From Pseudomonadota bacterium (GTDB lineage: Bacteria > Pseudomonadota > Gammaproteobacteria > Xanthomonadales > Rhodanobacteraceae): DNA of 64,000 nucleotides. The notes under the pieces were generated by a model. The model was not told the origin of the DNA. It saw nothing but the letters and a program-made list of their open reading frames with translations, and ran no database searches. A program made the position numbers and the translations under genes. The stretch is from assembly GCA_029779475.1 (NCBI GenBank), contig JAKPAN010000033.1, positions 17,054 through 81,053 on the forward strand. The letters are read 5' to 3'. Below are positions 34,301-39,613 of this stretch, piece by piece (within the stretch, counting starts at the first letter, position 1; each line of letters begins with the position of its first letter).

Positions 34301-35991
34301 AGACCTACGACGGCACGCAGCGCGCGGCGACGGCATCGACGATGCCGCCCAATCTCGCGGTCAGCCTGACCTACGACGGCAGCGCGACGCCGCCGATCAG
34401 CGCGGGCACCTACACCGTCGTCGCCACGATCACGCAGCCGGGTTACAGCGGCAGCGCGAGCGGCACGCTGGTGGTGTCGAAGAAGGCGGAGACGGTGACG
34501 TTGGCGAACCTGTCGGCAACCTACGACGGCAATTCGCACGCGGCCAGCGCGACGACGTCGCCGGACACGGTCGCCGTCACGATCACCTACGACGGCAGCA
34601 CGACGGCACCGACGAACGCGGGCAGCTATGCGGTCGTTGCGAACGTCTCCGACGCCAACCACAGCGGTTCGGCGAGCGGCACGCTGACCATCGCCAAGGC
34701 CTCGGCGACGGTGGCGCTGTCGAACCTGACGCAGATCTGGGACGGCACGGCGCGCCCGGTCACGGTGACGACGACGCCGAACGTGACGACCAGCGTGACC
34801 TACGACGGCAGCGCGACCGCGCCGACCGACGTCGGCACGTACAGCGTAGCCGCGACGGTGACCGACCCGAACTACACCGGCAGCGCGAACGGCACGCTGC
34901 ACGTCGTCAATGGCGACGCGCAGGCCATCGCGGCCAACGGTGCCACCACGTTCACCGGCACCGCCGGCCAGCCGCTCGCGGGCGCGCTGCCGTCGGTCAA
35001 GGTCACCGACGCGGGCGGCCATCCGGTCGCGGGCATCGCGGTCACGTTTGCGGCTGCATCCGGCAACGGCACGCTCAGCGGTGCGACGCAAAGCACCGAC
35101 CAGAACGGCATCGCCACGCTCAGCGGCTGGACGCTCGACGCGACACCGGGCACCGACACCGTCACGGCCAGCGCGGCCGGCGTCACCGGCGCGGTCACCT
35201 TCACCGCCAACGGCGCGGCGGCGAGTGGTGCGCTCAGCGTGACGATCACCGACAACCGCACGGCGACGCAGGTCGGTCGCGAGTTGACGTACACGATCAC
35301 GATCGGCAATGCCGGCTCGTCGAACATGAGCGGCATCCACGTCGCCGACACGCTGCCCGCCGAACTCGACGGCGCGAACGCGCACTGGCAGTGCATCGCC
35401 GTCACCGGCGCGAGCTGCGCGGCGAGCGGCAACGGCGATCTCGACCAGACGGTCAGCCTGCCGGCCCACAGCAGCGTGATCTATCTGCTCACTGCGACGG
35501 TGATCGGCGAGGACGCGAGCGGCCTGGTCAGCAACAGCGTCGAGGTGACCAACGGCAGCGACGCGATCACCCGCACGGACGACACCGCGGTCGTGCTGTT
35601 CCGCGACGGCTTCGAGCTCGGCGGCGACGGTTCCGAACCGTGGCCGGCCGGCGCGGCCGTCGTCGCGCTCGGTTCGCTCGATGCCGCGCATGCGCTCGAT
35701 GTCGGCGTCGACGCCGCGCAGCTCGGTTCGCTGCAACGCGTGACGCTCGCCCAGGCCGGCGACGGCACGTTCCGCATCGAGGCGATCCGCATCGACGCGA
35801 CCGTCTACGTCCGCCTCGTCGCGCGCACCGCGCAAGGCGAAGCGGCGACCGAGTGGAGCGCGCTCGGCGGCGACCACGTCGCGCTCGTCCTCGACGGTGC
35901 GCGCCTCGACCTCGTCGGCGCCAAAGCCGATCTCGGCCTCACGCTCGCGCAGGGCGGCACGTTCGCGGTCGGCGGCGTGTCGCGTCACTGA
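22336..35991 (+). CDS. Giant secreted adhesin-like protein with beta-helix, MBG-type and novel tandem repeats
   Basis: The predicted protein has 4551 residues. A long N-terminal region ends in a signal sequence (LLCLLAMSAGPATA-ADWY). In order, by base position: a right-handed beta-helix domain (about 22530–24085); three MBG-like Ig repeats (24088–24700); three more beta-helix domains (24720–28240); an Ig-like module (28244–28540); three MBG repeats (to 29170); five ~150-residue repeats of unfamiliar type (29170–31410); two MBG repeats; two diverged copies of the unfamiliar repeat (31888–32830); a long MBG array with YDG or YNG cores (32835–34905); an Ig-like domain (34911–35225); a DUF11-type domain (35226–35590); then LFRDGFE and ~120 final residues. 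No autotransporter barrel or LPXTG is visible. The protein is probably cell-surface or extracellular; adhesion is inference. The ATG at 22336 has a good ribosome site. Confidence 0.88.
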   Translation: MRTIRELLSALAQAGNGLTEPRRERRSDSASGTPPTAHSAVCPRRLASGLLCLLAMSAGPATAADWYASPSGNDTNACDSAGEPCKTIQAAISKAGANDTVHVGQGAYPFAGTIQIPSTKNGLKLIGDNSPFASSSTPGNVSPAANASQLSAASSCAGLTCTGMIWINGAQDVVIQNLFLRVNHGKSNEGIVATGNVNGLVLRNNYLQITATGGKTNAISLNMAAGSNSDQNSTGGSPYYSGIYVTLDGNVVQPTGTVASSRAVVSDYVAGVFHANQFAGSSQDMRLRYLTANARGSGFDIDGNYVYGAGLWITTPNDGSSLVHIHNNHFIAPGTPGAPASPLNASSVLDPDFASLKLVGSSNPTIVENNEFAGYANRYRGLWIQNWSGVTIRDNVFTPNANYNGLSSAILVGNKEVWNGAPAPRQLAVTLLRNTFNAGYANANSRAIVFIDDNDASGTATAGSLLVGDANAANANNFATGLKWYVGLDEHTCNAGGSGLNCSTAAPTNSPLGVGINYTSGSSGNTQGRPFKWDVAALGNKFGGKLVADMTPAEYTAIAGKIYDKVDNSALGKVDYGSMPVSTTGTINFSPTTFAYNGQPHAISATLQEDNSATCDVTPETVTAVGSTPVNATCTSPGYHVTASVDINVTKGVGNARLSETSFTYAAADIVLLPSMVEESASCSATPPTVRDAGHYSIHVTCAGSNYDADSTVGVDVAKAASHIVLNPTSFTYDNTEHALHAQLADESSAACAGVAPASVRTVGSHEVSVPACDGVNYMAPAANLTATVDGGANAVRRVSSHGQADAFFSTIDAALADVGTQDGDTLEMAPGVYSGGIVLTKGIKLVGSGGYDTPMFGLSLLADPTPNVVLDGGNAAATGIAIAPNVQGVEITGFEIRNFTGDCISGAQGNHFLSVHDNLVHHCGNWGVYANGIAGIHDVTIAHNAVHDTGDRAIVLWNGFKRDIEITENHVWNAGTTAISLDDGSAAGIAITDNTIEDSGDTGISALQLTGSGMPGDPSGPNLIAHNTISNPGRFGITLMIPNGTGNDSGDGAIVVEHNDITGGANSGGYASDRAGISVVRRYYGGAAQGQVDATSGVVIRDNTVADFNHTANANHEAYGIVVEGLGSSVYRNTLTNNQIGLQIQQGNAGYPGNSTVDATEHSDWFDRGDAPYTCVSLGQGADANDILSNTTPQREVPLGAAMIGERVENMTTHARYCSINSAIAAAVDNDVLVADAGVYAEDVVINKAITLKGAKAGINAGVGGSRDGNGAGETILVPANEEGGLTLSSYGKAVVKINADDVTLDGFVIDTDNTAIDSHIDLNGAGPDVSGGVFANGNGLTLTNLVVRNAIYAGIDGGYDNGQPAQDGNGISDSRFINCDGASYGIGIALEQNFYAKVTGNRMDAVRTGIQLDNNYQAAPTANYAPELSGNQIQAKRVGIWANLFYQSASTYHVTNNTITAASGGAGQWSGIWVESMQDAQTIELASNTIDASGADAGRTRVGYLLNNIVSSAASSAAIGGGGVSNVDIGVLATDATRYTGSVNDFVVRDVDFVNIAKGALYVEDTTQTPGSAKLTMGAGNTFGSNVAHKLVLSGTAPEASGAVDEVFVRSARDFVFGAAVSSAGNPVCYANAGAPFCAVANASINAGIAAVSAGGTVNVESGTFAENVVVGKQVALQGPHFGVAGDAGARGTGEAIISPASGNGVKVLADGVVVDGLTVQNTQDNAIVSGGNFGGASASVSIINNRVLDVQAGNGIYTNGPYPAATDWTIRHNLVRNVVSNIGSGINYWAASGGLVADNHVEQSGFAGIQAVNSRNVQVLHNTIASTAHSGINVGTTNAGAIADALTVIGNSLSDTNTGASVAEGGLTLSDGATNVVFACNSVAGNGSNGFATGAGSASAKVFHNAFTTANSISQNQGGSFAIGSNWYGGGVATIGGGNAAGARVADVLGSNPIGNANCGDNTPTQLVAAVGSTPQSAPVNTAFGSVLRARLEDALGGAVAGEVLTFTAPVSGASATLGTSSGSTNYNGEVTSTATANATAGGPYNVAVDSGSLHAAFALTNTQGSATITLGNLNQDYTGAPRDVSVATNPVGLVTSITYTPAGHTNAGSYAVHAEITDPNYSGSADGTLTITKATGTVAWDNTSFVYSGSSPTVTAHIAEESGATCTVSGTVGPNVGNYPVSANCTSSNYNASGSTAVTITPQPTTITLSHLSQPYDGAPKSVVATTSPTAGVAVAITYNGSAAPPTAVGSYAVAATVTNANYSGSATATLNIVDSNGDIALVLNGPVDPIHVGDKAQYAATMLANPLLHAGERFGYDVVVSKSNGTPLAATDLATMEVFYGGDWVDSAALFPAGVPFDLVDGNLVYHFPEGIPGYANGFPIEDASWTWNFRFAFATEGTYTTTATLVQGIGGAAMSPPVSASIATVVKAALPPTDIHLVLAGPADHVVLGNVAEYTGTMLANPALHAGETFFVKVAIGKSGGAMTAADFTSMQIWLGDRWVNGSDLGVTFTSDGNGNLVYLFPQSQLPGGFPIEDAQWSWNFRFVYASTGVYTATAQVIPAYQANLANPDVLASAAIATTVDAAPIVPPTAHLVLLGPVDDVQAHTPAEYTGTLVADHTQLTSAYWMRVRLSKTGGAMTPADLEKMEIYAGTWIDATGDIHSAMQQDGNDVVYYFPQPNGAFTISDDVWSWRFRFTYADAGEYTAVADLVDWVEVDPLTAPSLAHASLTTNVVPQAANIQIALQGPVAGIVVGQPAQYVGTLRADPLPDASELFFVQVRLHKSTGQMQVSDLSKMELYNGGWQDATATLQGEFAQDHGDLVYLFPKPEADAGFPIDEPEWSWQFRFTYADAAVYTATAQVVHASDLSPASDAVTIFTDVAPQPADVALQLNGPVADVQANEPAAYIGRLTNTGAALGENAYVKVHITLDNDLLTPADVTAEVLVGGDWFVGSLASDGNGGLVVDFPDASGFPIDAGYDYTHHFRITYHKTGMFSATAQVIGVGSGDVYATSGIHTQVVARSNVTVQVLIDPASLHAVYDGGQHAAAATTLPAGHPLVVTYDDGSGPTTMAPTNAGTYVVIAGVDVGDAPYVGSASAILVIDKAPSAITINGADLHQSYGSTHAVSASASPISSGHVDVTYNGSATPPSAVGTYSVLATLVDPNYTAAPKSAVLTISDAAAITITAESSQAMALVGEDAPYTDFVDYTGTLRNTGEPTSQKVHTVISVVRIDDGNTTGENPIAIDAADVEACIYDPSGWDAQDPGNHNGCPQDYESLVFSQGSGAVNGRPAVTFRYPVNPAYDQALPTIDPAAITPPAKFRFKRGDYQVHVSLVGTDGTVYASAFDGTTVPEASIAYAGATSGQAEDALLSQTRLRNTGGRVDGNVIVRVTLSDAASGPGNVVPLDASDVDFAYQLGDSYVTLPWAGNAVDGGLVTYFGPVSGFPLEDGYDATTAGRGIFHREGSYRLTYEVLDAATQTTMFAHSVTAPLTIGPNQVNFTLSDLSQVYDGTPRTVTVTPNGVPHTTVYEPLLGASCPASPAGSNTTPPTNAGAYCVYVNATGTYQGTAQGTLVIARANVVVTLDDNDGTIDGTIHRTFDGHPQTVSSGVQNLPAVLARVTYNGDVLPPTAAGTYSVVATVDEPNYTGSTSGTLIIAADGGATIVLDGAVAGTITRTYNGSAQAVTATTTPAGIANTVTYVGDGATVYPLSTTAPTNAGQYHVVATTTDANYTPVSASGTLVIGAASAAITLDAGTLSATYDGQTHAVTATTNPPDLAYSVTYDGSVTPPVSAGSYAVVATVTAPGRSGSASGTLTIAKATGVVSFSATNATFDGTSHSIGAVISQEPTNGAACTLTPTGEYPRINAGSTTLSATCNGANYTASGSTTLMVSPKPVTIALSGLGSFPYTGSPYAAMAAVSGEVSGFPAGTVVTYAPGGASAPIAVGSYDVVATLDAASTNYTATPANGTIIIGAANATVTLGNLAQTYDGTQRAATASTMPPNLAVSLTYDGSATPPISAGTYTVVATITQPGYSGSASGTLVVSKKAETVTLANLSATYDGNSHAASATTSPDTVAVTITYDGSTTAPTNAGSYAVVANVSDANHSGSASGTLTIAKASATVALSNLTQIWDGTARPVTVTTTPNVTTSVTYDGSATAPTDVGTYSVAATVTDPNYTGSANGTLHVVNGDAQAIAANGATTFTGTAGQPLAGALPSVKVTDAGGHPVAGIAVTFAAASGNGTLSGATQSTDQNGIATLSGWTLDATPGTDTVTASAAGVTGAVTFTANGAAASGALSVTITDNRTATQVGRELTYTITIGNAGSSNMSGIHVADTLPAELDGANAHWQCIAVTGASCAASGNGDLDQTVSLPAHSSVIYLLTATVIGEDASGLVSNSVEVTNGSDAITRTDDTAVVLFRDGFELGGDGSEPWPAGAAVVALGSLDAAHALDVGVDAAQLGSLQRVTLAQAGDGTFRIEAIRIDATVYVRLVARTAQGEAATEWSALGGDHVALVLDGARLDLVGAKADLGLTLAQGGTFAVGGVSRH
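29170..31410 (+). repeat. Five tandem ~140–160-residue protein repeats in the giant adhesin
   Basis: Units begin near 29170, 29650, 30117, 30557 and 30998. Each starts with a GP(V/A)xxV...Y.GTL segment. The central part has ADLxxM followed by a (D/N)xW or GxW turn. Each ends with a GFPI(E/D) and W(S/T)W.FRF.YA..G.YTATAQV-like block. Two longer, diverged copies occur at 31888–32400 and 32401–32830. I do not recognise a named domain for this unit. The copies have diverged at DNA level, so this is old duplication. Confidence 0.75.
32835..34905 (+). repeat. MBG-type Ig-like repeat array in the giant adhesin
   Basis: About eight to nine units of ~70 residues each carry a YDG or YNG core, a VTYDGS/ITYDGS strand, PT(N/D)xG(S/T)Y and a terminal SGTL(T/V)I. 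This is the MBG (YDG) bacterial Ig-like repeat found in large adhesins. Several units share nearly identical DNA (ACCTACGACGGCAGC recurs), so recent duplication or gene conversion is likely and assembly errors are possible here. Confidence 0.82.
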
Positions 35992-36031
35992 GTCGGCGGG
36001 ATCGCGGACCCCAGGCCGCGGTTTTGCCACG

Positions 36032-36060
36032 ATCCCCGCCGAAAGGCGGGGATTTTTTAT
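36032..36060 (+). terminator. Rho-independent terminator of the adhesin gene
   Basis: The stem ATCCCCGCC / GGCGGGGAT with a GAAA tetraloop is followed by TTTTTAT. It lies 40 bases after the adhesin stop. Confidence 0.9.
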
Positions 36061-36132
36061 TGGGGTCGGTTGTGGCCTGATAGAATGACGGCCTCGCTTG
36101 CATTCGCGGCCGCGCAGCCGCACTTCCCGCCC

Positions 36133-36636
36133 ATGGCCCTGCTCACAATCCTCGAATTCCCCGATCCGCGCCTGCGCACCAAGGCGCAACCCGTGACCGT
36201 GTTCGACGCCGCGCTCAAGCAGTTCGTCGCCGACATGTTCGAGACGATGTACGCCGCGCCCGGCGTCGGCCTTGCCGCGACCCAGGTCAACGTGCACCAG
36301 CAGGTGCTGGTCATGGACATGTCCGAGGACAAATCCGGCGCGATGGCGCTCGTCAATCCGCGCATCCTCGAAAAGGACGGCGAGCAGGTCTTCCAGGAAG
36401 GCTGCCTGTCGTTCCCCGGCATCTACGCTGACGTCGACCGCGCGCTGCACGTGAAGGTCGCCGCGCAGGACGTCGACGGCAAGGAATTCGTCCTCGACGT
36501 CGAAGGCCCGCTCGCGGTCTGCGTGCAGCACGAGATGGACCACCTCCAGGGCAAGGTCTTCGTCGACTACCTCTCGCCGCTCAAGCGCTCGATGCTGCTC
36601 AAGAAGCTCGACAAGAAGCGCAAGCAGAGCGCTTGA
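36133..36636 (+). CDS. def: Peptide deformylase
   Basis: This 167-residue metalloenzyme removes the N-formyl group from nascent proteins. All three motifs are intact: GVGLAATQ (motif 1), EGCLS with metal ligand C91 (motif 2) and HEMDH with H133 and H137 as ligands and E134 as catalytic base (motif 3). The ATG at 36133 gives the usual start a few residues before [10 protein letters not shown]. It is followed by fmt on the same strand after a 157-base gap, wider than the near-overlap common elsewhere. Confidence 0.97.
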   Translation: MALLTILEFPDPRLRTKAQPVTVFDAALKQFVADMFETMYAAPGVGLAATQVNVHQQVLVMDMSEDKSGAMALVNPRILEKDGEQVFQEGCLSFPGIYADVDRALHVKVAAQDVDGKEFVLDVEGPLAVCVQHEMDHLQGKVFVDYLSPLKRSMLLKKLDKKRKQSA

Positions 36637-36793
36637 TCCGTTTCATCGCCGCGTGAACGGCAATCCGCACGTGTTCTCGACGATTGACCGAACGTTGTCG
36701 ATCGAACCCGCATAACGGCGCGATCGTCGCAACGACGTGTCGCGCGTCGCCTACGCATCTACAATTCCCGACTCCCTTTCCGGTTTCGGCTCC

Positions 36794-37717
36794 ATGCGCC
36801 TCGTCTTCGCCGGCACGCCCGATTTTTCCGTTCCCGCGCTGCGCGCCTGCCTCGACAGCGGCGCGCAGGTCGTCGCCGCGTACACGCAGCCGGATCGCCC
36901 GGCCGGTCGCGGGCGGCAGCTTGCGGCGAGTCCGGTCAAACAGGCCGCGCTCGCGGCTGGCGTGCCGGTCGAACAGCCAGAAACCTTGCGCGACAAGTCC
37001 GCGCGCGAACGGCTCGCGGCGTACGCGCCCGATCTCATCGTCGTCGTCGCCTATGGCCTGATCCTGCCGAAATCCGTGCTCGCGTTGCCGCGGCTCGGTT
37101 GCTGGAACGTGCATGCCTCGCTGCTGCCGCGCTGGCGCGGCGCGGCGCCGATCCAGCGCGCGATCCTCGCCGGCGACGCGGAAACCGGCGTCGACCTCAT
37201 GCAGATGGAAGCCGGCCTCGACACCGGCCCCGTGCTGCTCGAAGCGCGCACGCCGATCGCCGCCGACGACACCGGCGGCACGCTGCACGATCGTCTCGCC
37301 GCGCTCGGCGCGCAGGCGCTCGCTGACGGCCTCGCGCGCGTGCTGCGTGGCGAGACGCTCACGCCAACGCCGCAGAGCGACGACGGCGTCGAATACGCGC
37401 ACAAGCTCGACAAGGCCGAAGCGCGGCTCGACTGGAACGACAGCGCCGCCGCGCTCGCGCGCAAGGTGCGCGCGTTCGACCCGTGGCCGGTCGCCGAAGG
37501 CACGCTCGATGGCGAGCGTGTGCGCCTCTGGTCGGCGTTCGCGCTTGATGCGCGCGTCGACGCGCGGCCCGGCGACATCGTCGCTGCGTCCGCCGATGGC
37601 ATCGACGTCGCAACCGGTGACGGCGTGCTGCGCATCCGCGAACTGCAACGCGATGGCGGCCGCCGCATCAGCGCGCGCGACTGGCTCAACGCGCGCCGCG
37701 AGCGGGCGCCGCGATGA
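36794..37717 (+). CDS. fmt: Methionyl-tRNA formyltransferase
   Basis: This 307-residue enzyme formylates initiator Met-tRNA from 10-formyl-THF. It has the N-terminal hydrolase fold ([14 protein letters not shown]), the catalytic [17 protein letters not shown] block (Asn and His of the active site), the [16 protein letters not shown] segment and the C-terminal tRNA-binding OB-fold domain starting near residue 205. It is functionally paired with def upstream. Its stop overlaps the start of rsmB by four bases (ATGA), so the two are translationally coupled. Confidence 0.96.
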   Translation: MRLVFAGTPDFSVPALRACLDSGAQVVAAYTQPDRPAGRGRQLAASPVKQAALAAGVPVEQPETLRDKSARERLAAYAPDLIVVVAYGLILPKSVLALPRLGCWNVHASLLPRWRGAAPIQRAILAGDAETGVDLMQMEAGLDTGPVLLEARTPIAADDTGGTLHDRLAALGAQALADGLARVLRGETLTPTPQSDDGVEYAHKLDKAEARLDWNDSAAALARKVRAFDPWPVAEGTLDGERVRLWSAFALDARVDARPGDIVAASADGIDVATGDGVLRIRELQRDGGRRISARDWLNARRERAPR

Positions 37718-39063
37718 CGCGACCCGTGAAACCCCAGCGCGGAAAACCGGCGCCGACGTTGCCCGGCGTTGCCCTGCGCGTCGAAGCCGCGCGTGCGCTC
37801 GCGCGCATCGCGTTCGATGGCGTGTCGCTGCGCGTCGCGCTCGCTTCCGCGCATGCGCGCCTGCCCGATTCGCGCGATCGCGCGCTGCTCGCGGCGAGCG
37901 TGTTCGCCGCGTCGCGCTGGTGGCTGCGCCTGTCGGCCGCGCTCGATCGGCTCATGGAAAAACCGCTGCCGACGAGGGCGCGCGACATCCGTGCGCTGCT
38001 CGTGCTCGGTTGCGCGCAGATCGGCGTGCTCGACATGCCCGACTACGCCGTCGTTGCCGCCAGTGTCGAAGCCGCGCGCGCGCTCGGCCAGGCGCAGTTC
38101 GCCGGCCTCGTCAACGCGGTGTTGCGCCGCTACGCGCGCGAACGTTCATCGCTTGAGGCTGCGCTCGACGCCGATCCGGTGACGCGCTATGCGCATCCGC
38201 GCTGGCTCATCGACGCGATCGCGCGCGATTGGCCTGAAGCGCGCGACGCGATCCTCGATGCGAACAACCGCGAAGCGCCGCCGACCTTGCGCGTCAATCG
38301 CCGTCGCACGACGCGTGAGGAACTGCTCGCGCAATTCACCGAGGCCGGTGTCGATGCGCGCGCGCACGACACCTTGCCCGACGCGATCGTGCTCGCGCAC
38401 AGCACCGACGTGACGCGTCTGCCCGGGTACGCCGACGGCGCGTTCTCGGTGCAGGACGGCTCCGCGCAAGCGGTCGCCGACGCGCTCGACGTGCGGGCTG
38501 GCATGCGTGTGCTCGACGCTTGCGCCGCGCCGGGCGGCAAGGCTGCGCATCTGCTCGAACGTGCCGACGTCGAGCTCGTCGCGCTCGACAGCGACGACGC
38601 GCGTCTCGCGCGCGTGCGCGAGAACTTCGCGCGACTCGGCGTGCAAGGCGACATCCGCGTCGGCGACGCGGCCGATCCGCGTGCGTGGTGGGACGGCCGC
38701 GCGTTCGATCGCATCCTCGTCGACGCGCCGTGTTCGGCGACCGGCATCGTGCGCCGCCAGCCCGACATCAAATTGCATCGCCGCGCCGGCGACATCGCTG
38801 CGCTCGCGCAGGCGCAAACGCGCATCCTCGACGCGCTGTGGCCGCTGCTCGCGCCGCGCGGCCGCCTGCTCTACGCGACCTGTTCGATCCTGCGCGAGGA
38901 AAACGAGGCCGTGCTTGCCCGCTTCCTCGCCGCCCACGATGATGCCCGTGCGCTGCCGCTCGACGCGCGTTTCGGTCGCGACGCCGGCGCCGGGCGCCAG
39001 CGTCTGCCGGGCGAGGGCGGCATGGACGGGTTCTACTATGGCTTGCTCGAAAAGATCGCGTGA
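37714..39063 (+). CDS. rsmB: 16S rRNA (cytosine-967-C5)-methyltransferase
   Basis: This 449-residue enzyme methylates C967 of 16S rRNA. The N-terminal ~150 residues form a NusB-like RNA-binding domain. The catalytic half has the SAM motif [17 protein letters not shown] and both cysteines of m5C methyltransferases: C340 in DAPCSATG and C390 in YATCSI (the latter the nucleophile by family knowledge). The position after fmt is the standard gene order in proteobacteria. The next gene, DUF4390, begins 13 bases beyond its stop. Confidence 0.96.
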   Translation: MTRPVKPQRGKPAPTLPGVALRVEAARALARIAFDGVSLRVALASAHARLPDSRDRALLAASVFAASRWWLRLSAALDRLMEKPLPTRARDIRALLVLGCAQIGVLDMPDYAVVAASVEAARALGQAQFAGLVNAVLRRYARERSSLEAALDADPVTRYAHPRWLIDAIARDWPEARDAILDANNREAPPTLRVNRRRTTREELLAQFTEAGVDARAHDTLPDAIVLAHSTDVTRLPGYADGAFSVQDGSAQAVADALDVRAGMRVLDACAAPGGKAAHLLERADVELVALDSDDARLARVRENFARLGVQGDIRVGDAADPRAWWDGRAFDRILVDAPCSATGIVRRQPDIKLHRRAGDIAALAQAQTRILDALWPLLAPRGRLLYATCSILREENEAVLARFLAAHDDARALPLDARFGRDAGAGRQRLPGEGGMDGFYYGLLEKIA

Positions 39064-39076
39064 GGAACGAAGCGGC

Positions 39077-39613
39077 GTGCACGCGCGGTTGCGCCGCGCG
39101 CTCGCGTCGTGCGCGATCCTCCTGCTCGCCGCCTGCGGCCCGCTCGCGCATCAATCGCCGGGCGTGCTCGAGGTACGCAACGCGCAAGTCGTCGTGCAGG
39201 ACGGCGTCGCGCATCTTGAACTCGCGCTCGACTGCAAGCTCAGCGGGCCGATGCAGGACGCGCTCGACCATGGCATTCCGCTCGCCATCGTCGTCGACGT
39301 GCGCGGCGCGGACGGCGCGCGTGCGCAGCCGCGCGTCGAGCTGCGTTACTACCCGTTGTCGCGGCGTTACCAACTCGCCGTGAACGGCCGCGACGACGAG
39401 CGCGGGTTCGTCACACGCGGCTATCTGCTCGCGGCGCTCGGTTCGTTGCGGTTGAGCCTGCCGTCGACGTTCGCGCATGCGGCGTCGCCGCTGCGCGTGT
39501 CCGCCGCGCTCGATCCGGCCGCGTTGCCGGGCGCGTTGCGTTTGCCGGCGTTGTTCGAGCCGGCGTGGCGTTTGTCTTCCGCGGAGACGACATGGTCGCC
39601 CGCGACGCATTGA
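39077..39613 (+). CDS. DUF4390 predicted lipoprotein upstream of ntrY
   Basis: This 178-residue protein starts at a GTG (39077) shortly after rsmB. A hydrophobic leader ends in the lipobox LLAAC (Cys about residue 19), so it is likely lipid-anchored. The rest is a single domain resembling DUF4390, consistently encoded just before the NtrY-type sensor kinase. Its 3' end overlaps the kinase start by 22 bases, indicating co-expression. Its function is unknown; a role in signal input to the kinase is only a guess from position. Confidence 0.78.
   Translation: MHARLRRALASCAILLLAACGPLAHQSPGVLEVRNAQVVVQDGVAHLELALDCKLSGPMQDALDHGIPLAIVVDVRGADGARAQPRVELRYYPLSRRYQLAVNGRDDERGFVTRGYLLAALGSLRLSLPSTFAHAASPLRVSAALDPAALPGALRLPALFEPAWRLSSAETTWSPATH

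Noticed and set aside
32835..34905. CRISPR-like regular repeats
   Set aside because: The repeats are in-frame coding repeats of ~210 bases encoding Ig-like domains, not 25–40-base repeats with unique spacers.
29143..36543. A very long open frame (over 2400 codons) on the minus strand, opposite the adhesin and def genes
   Set aside because: It mirrors the codon bias of the plus-strand genes. Its translation is Arg/Asp/Val-rich without domains, and it spans two real genes and a terminator.
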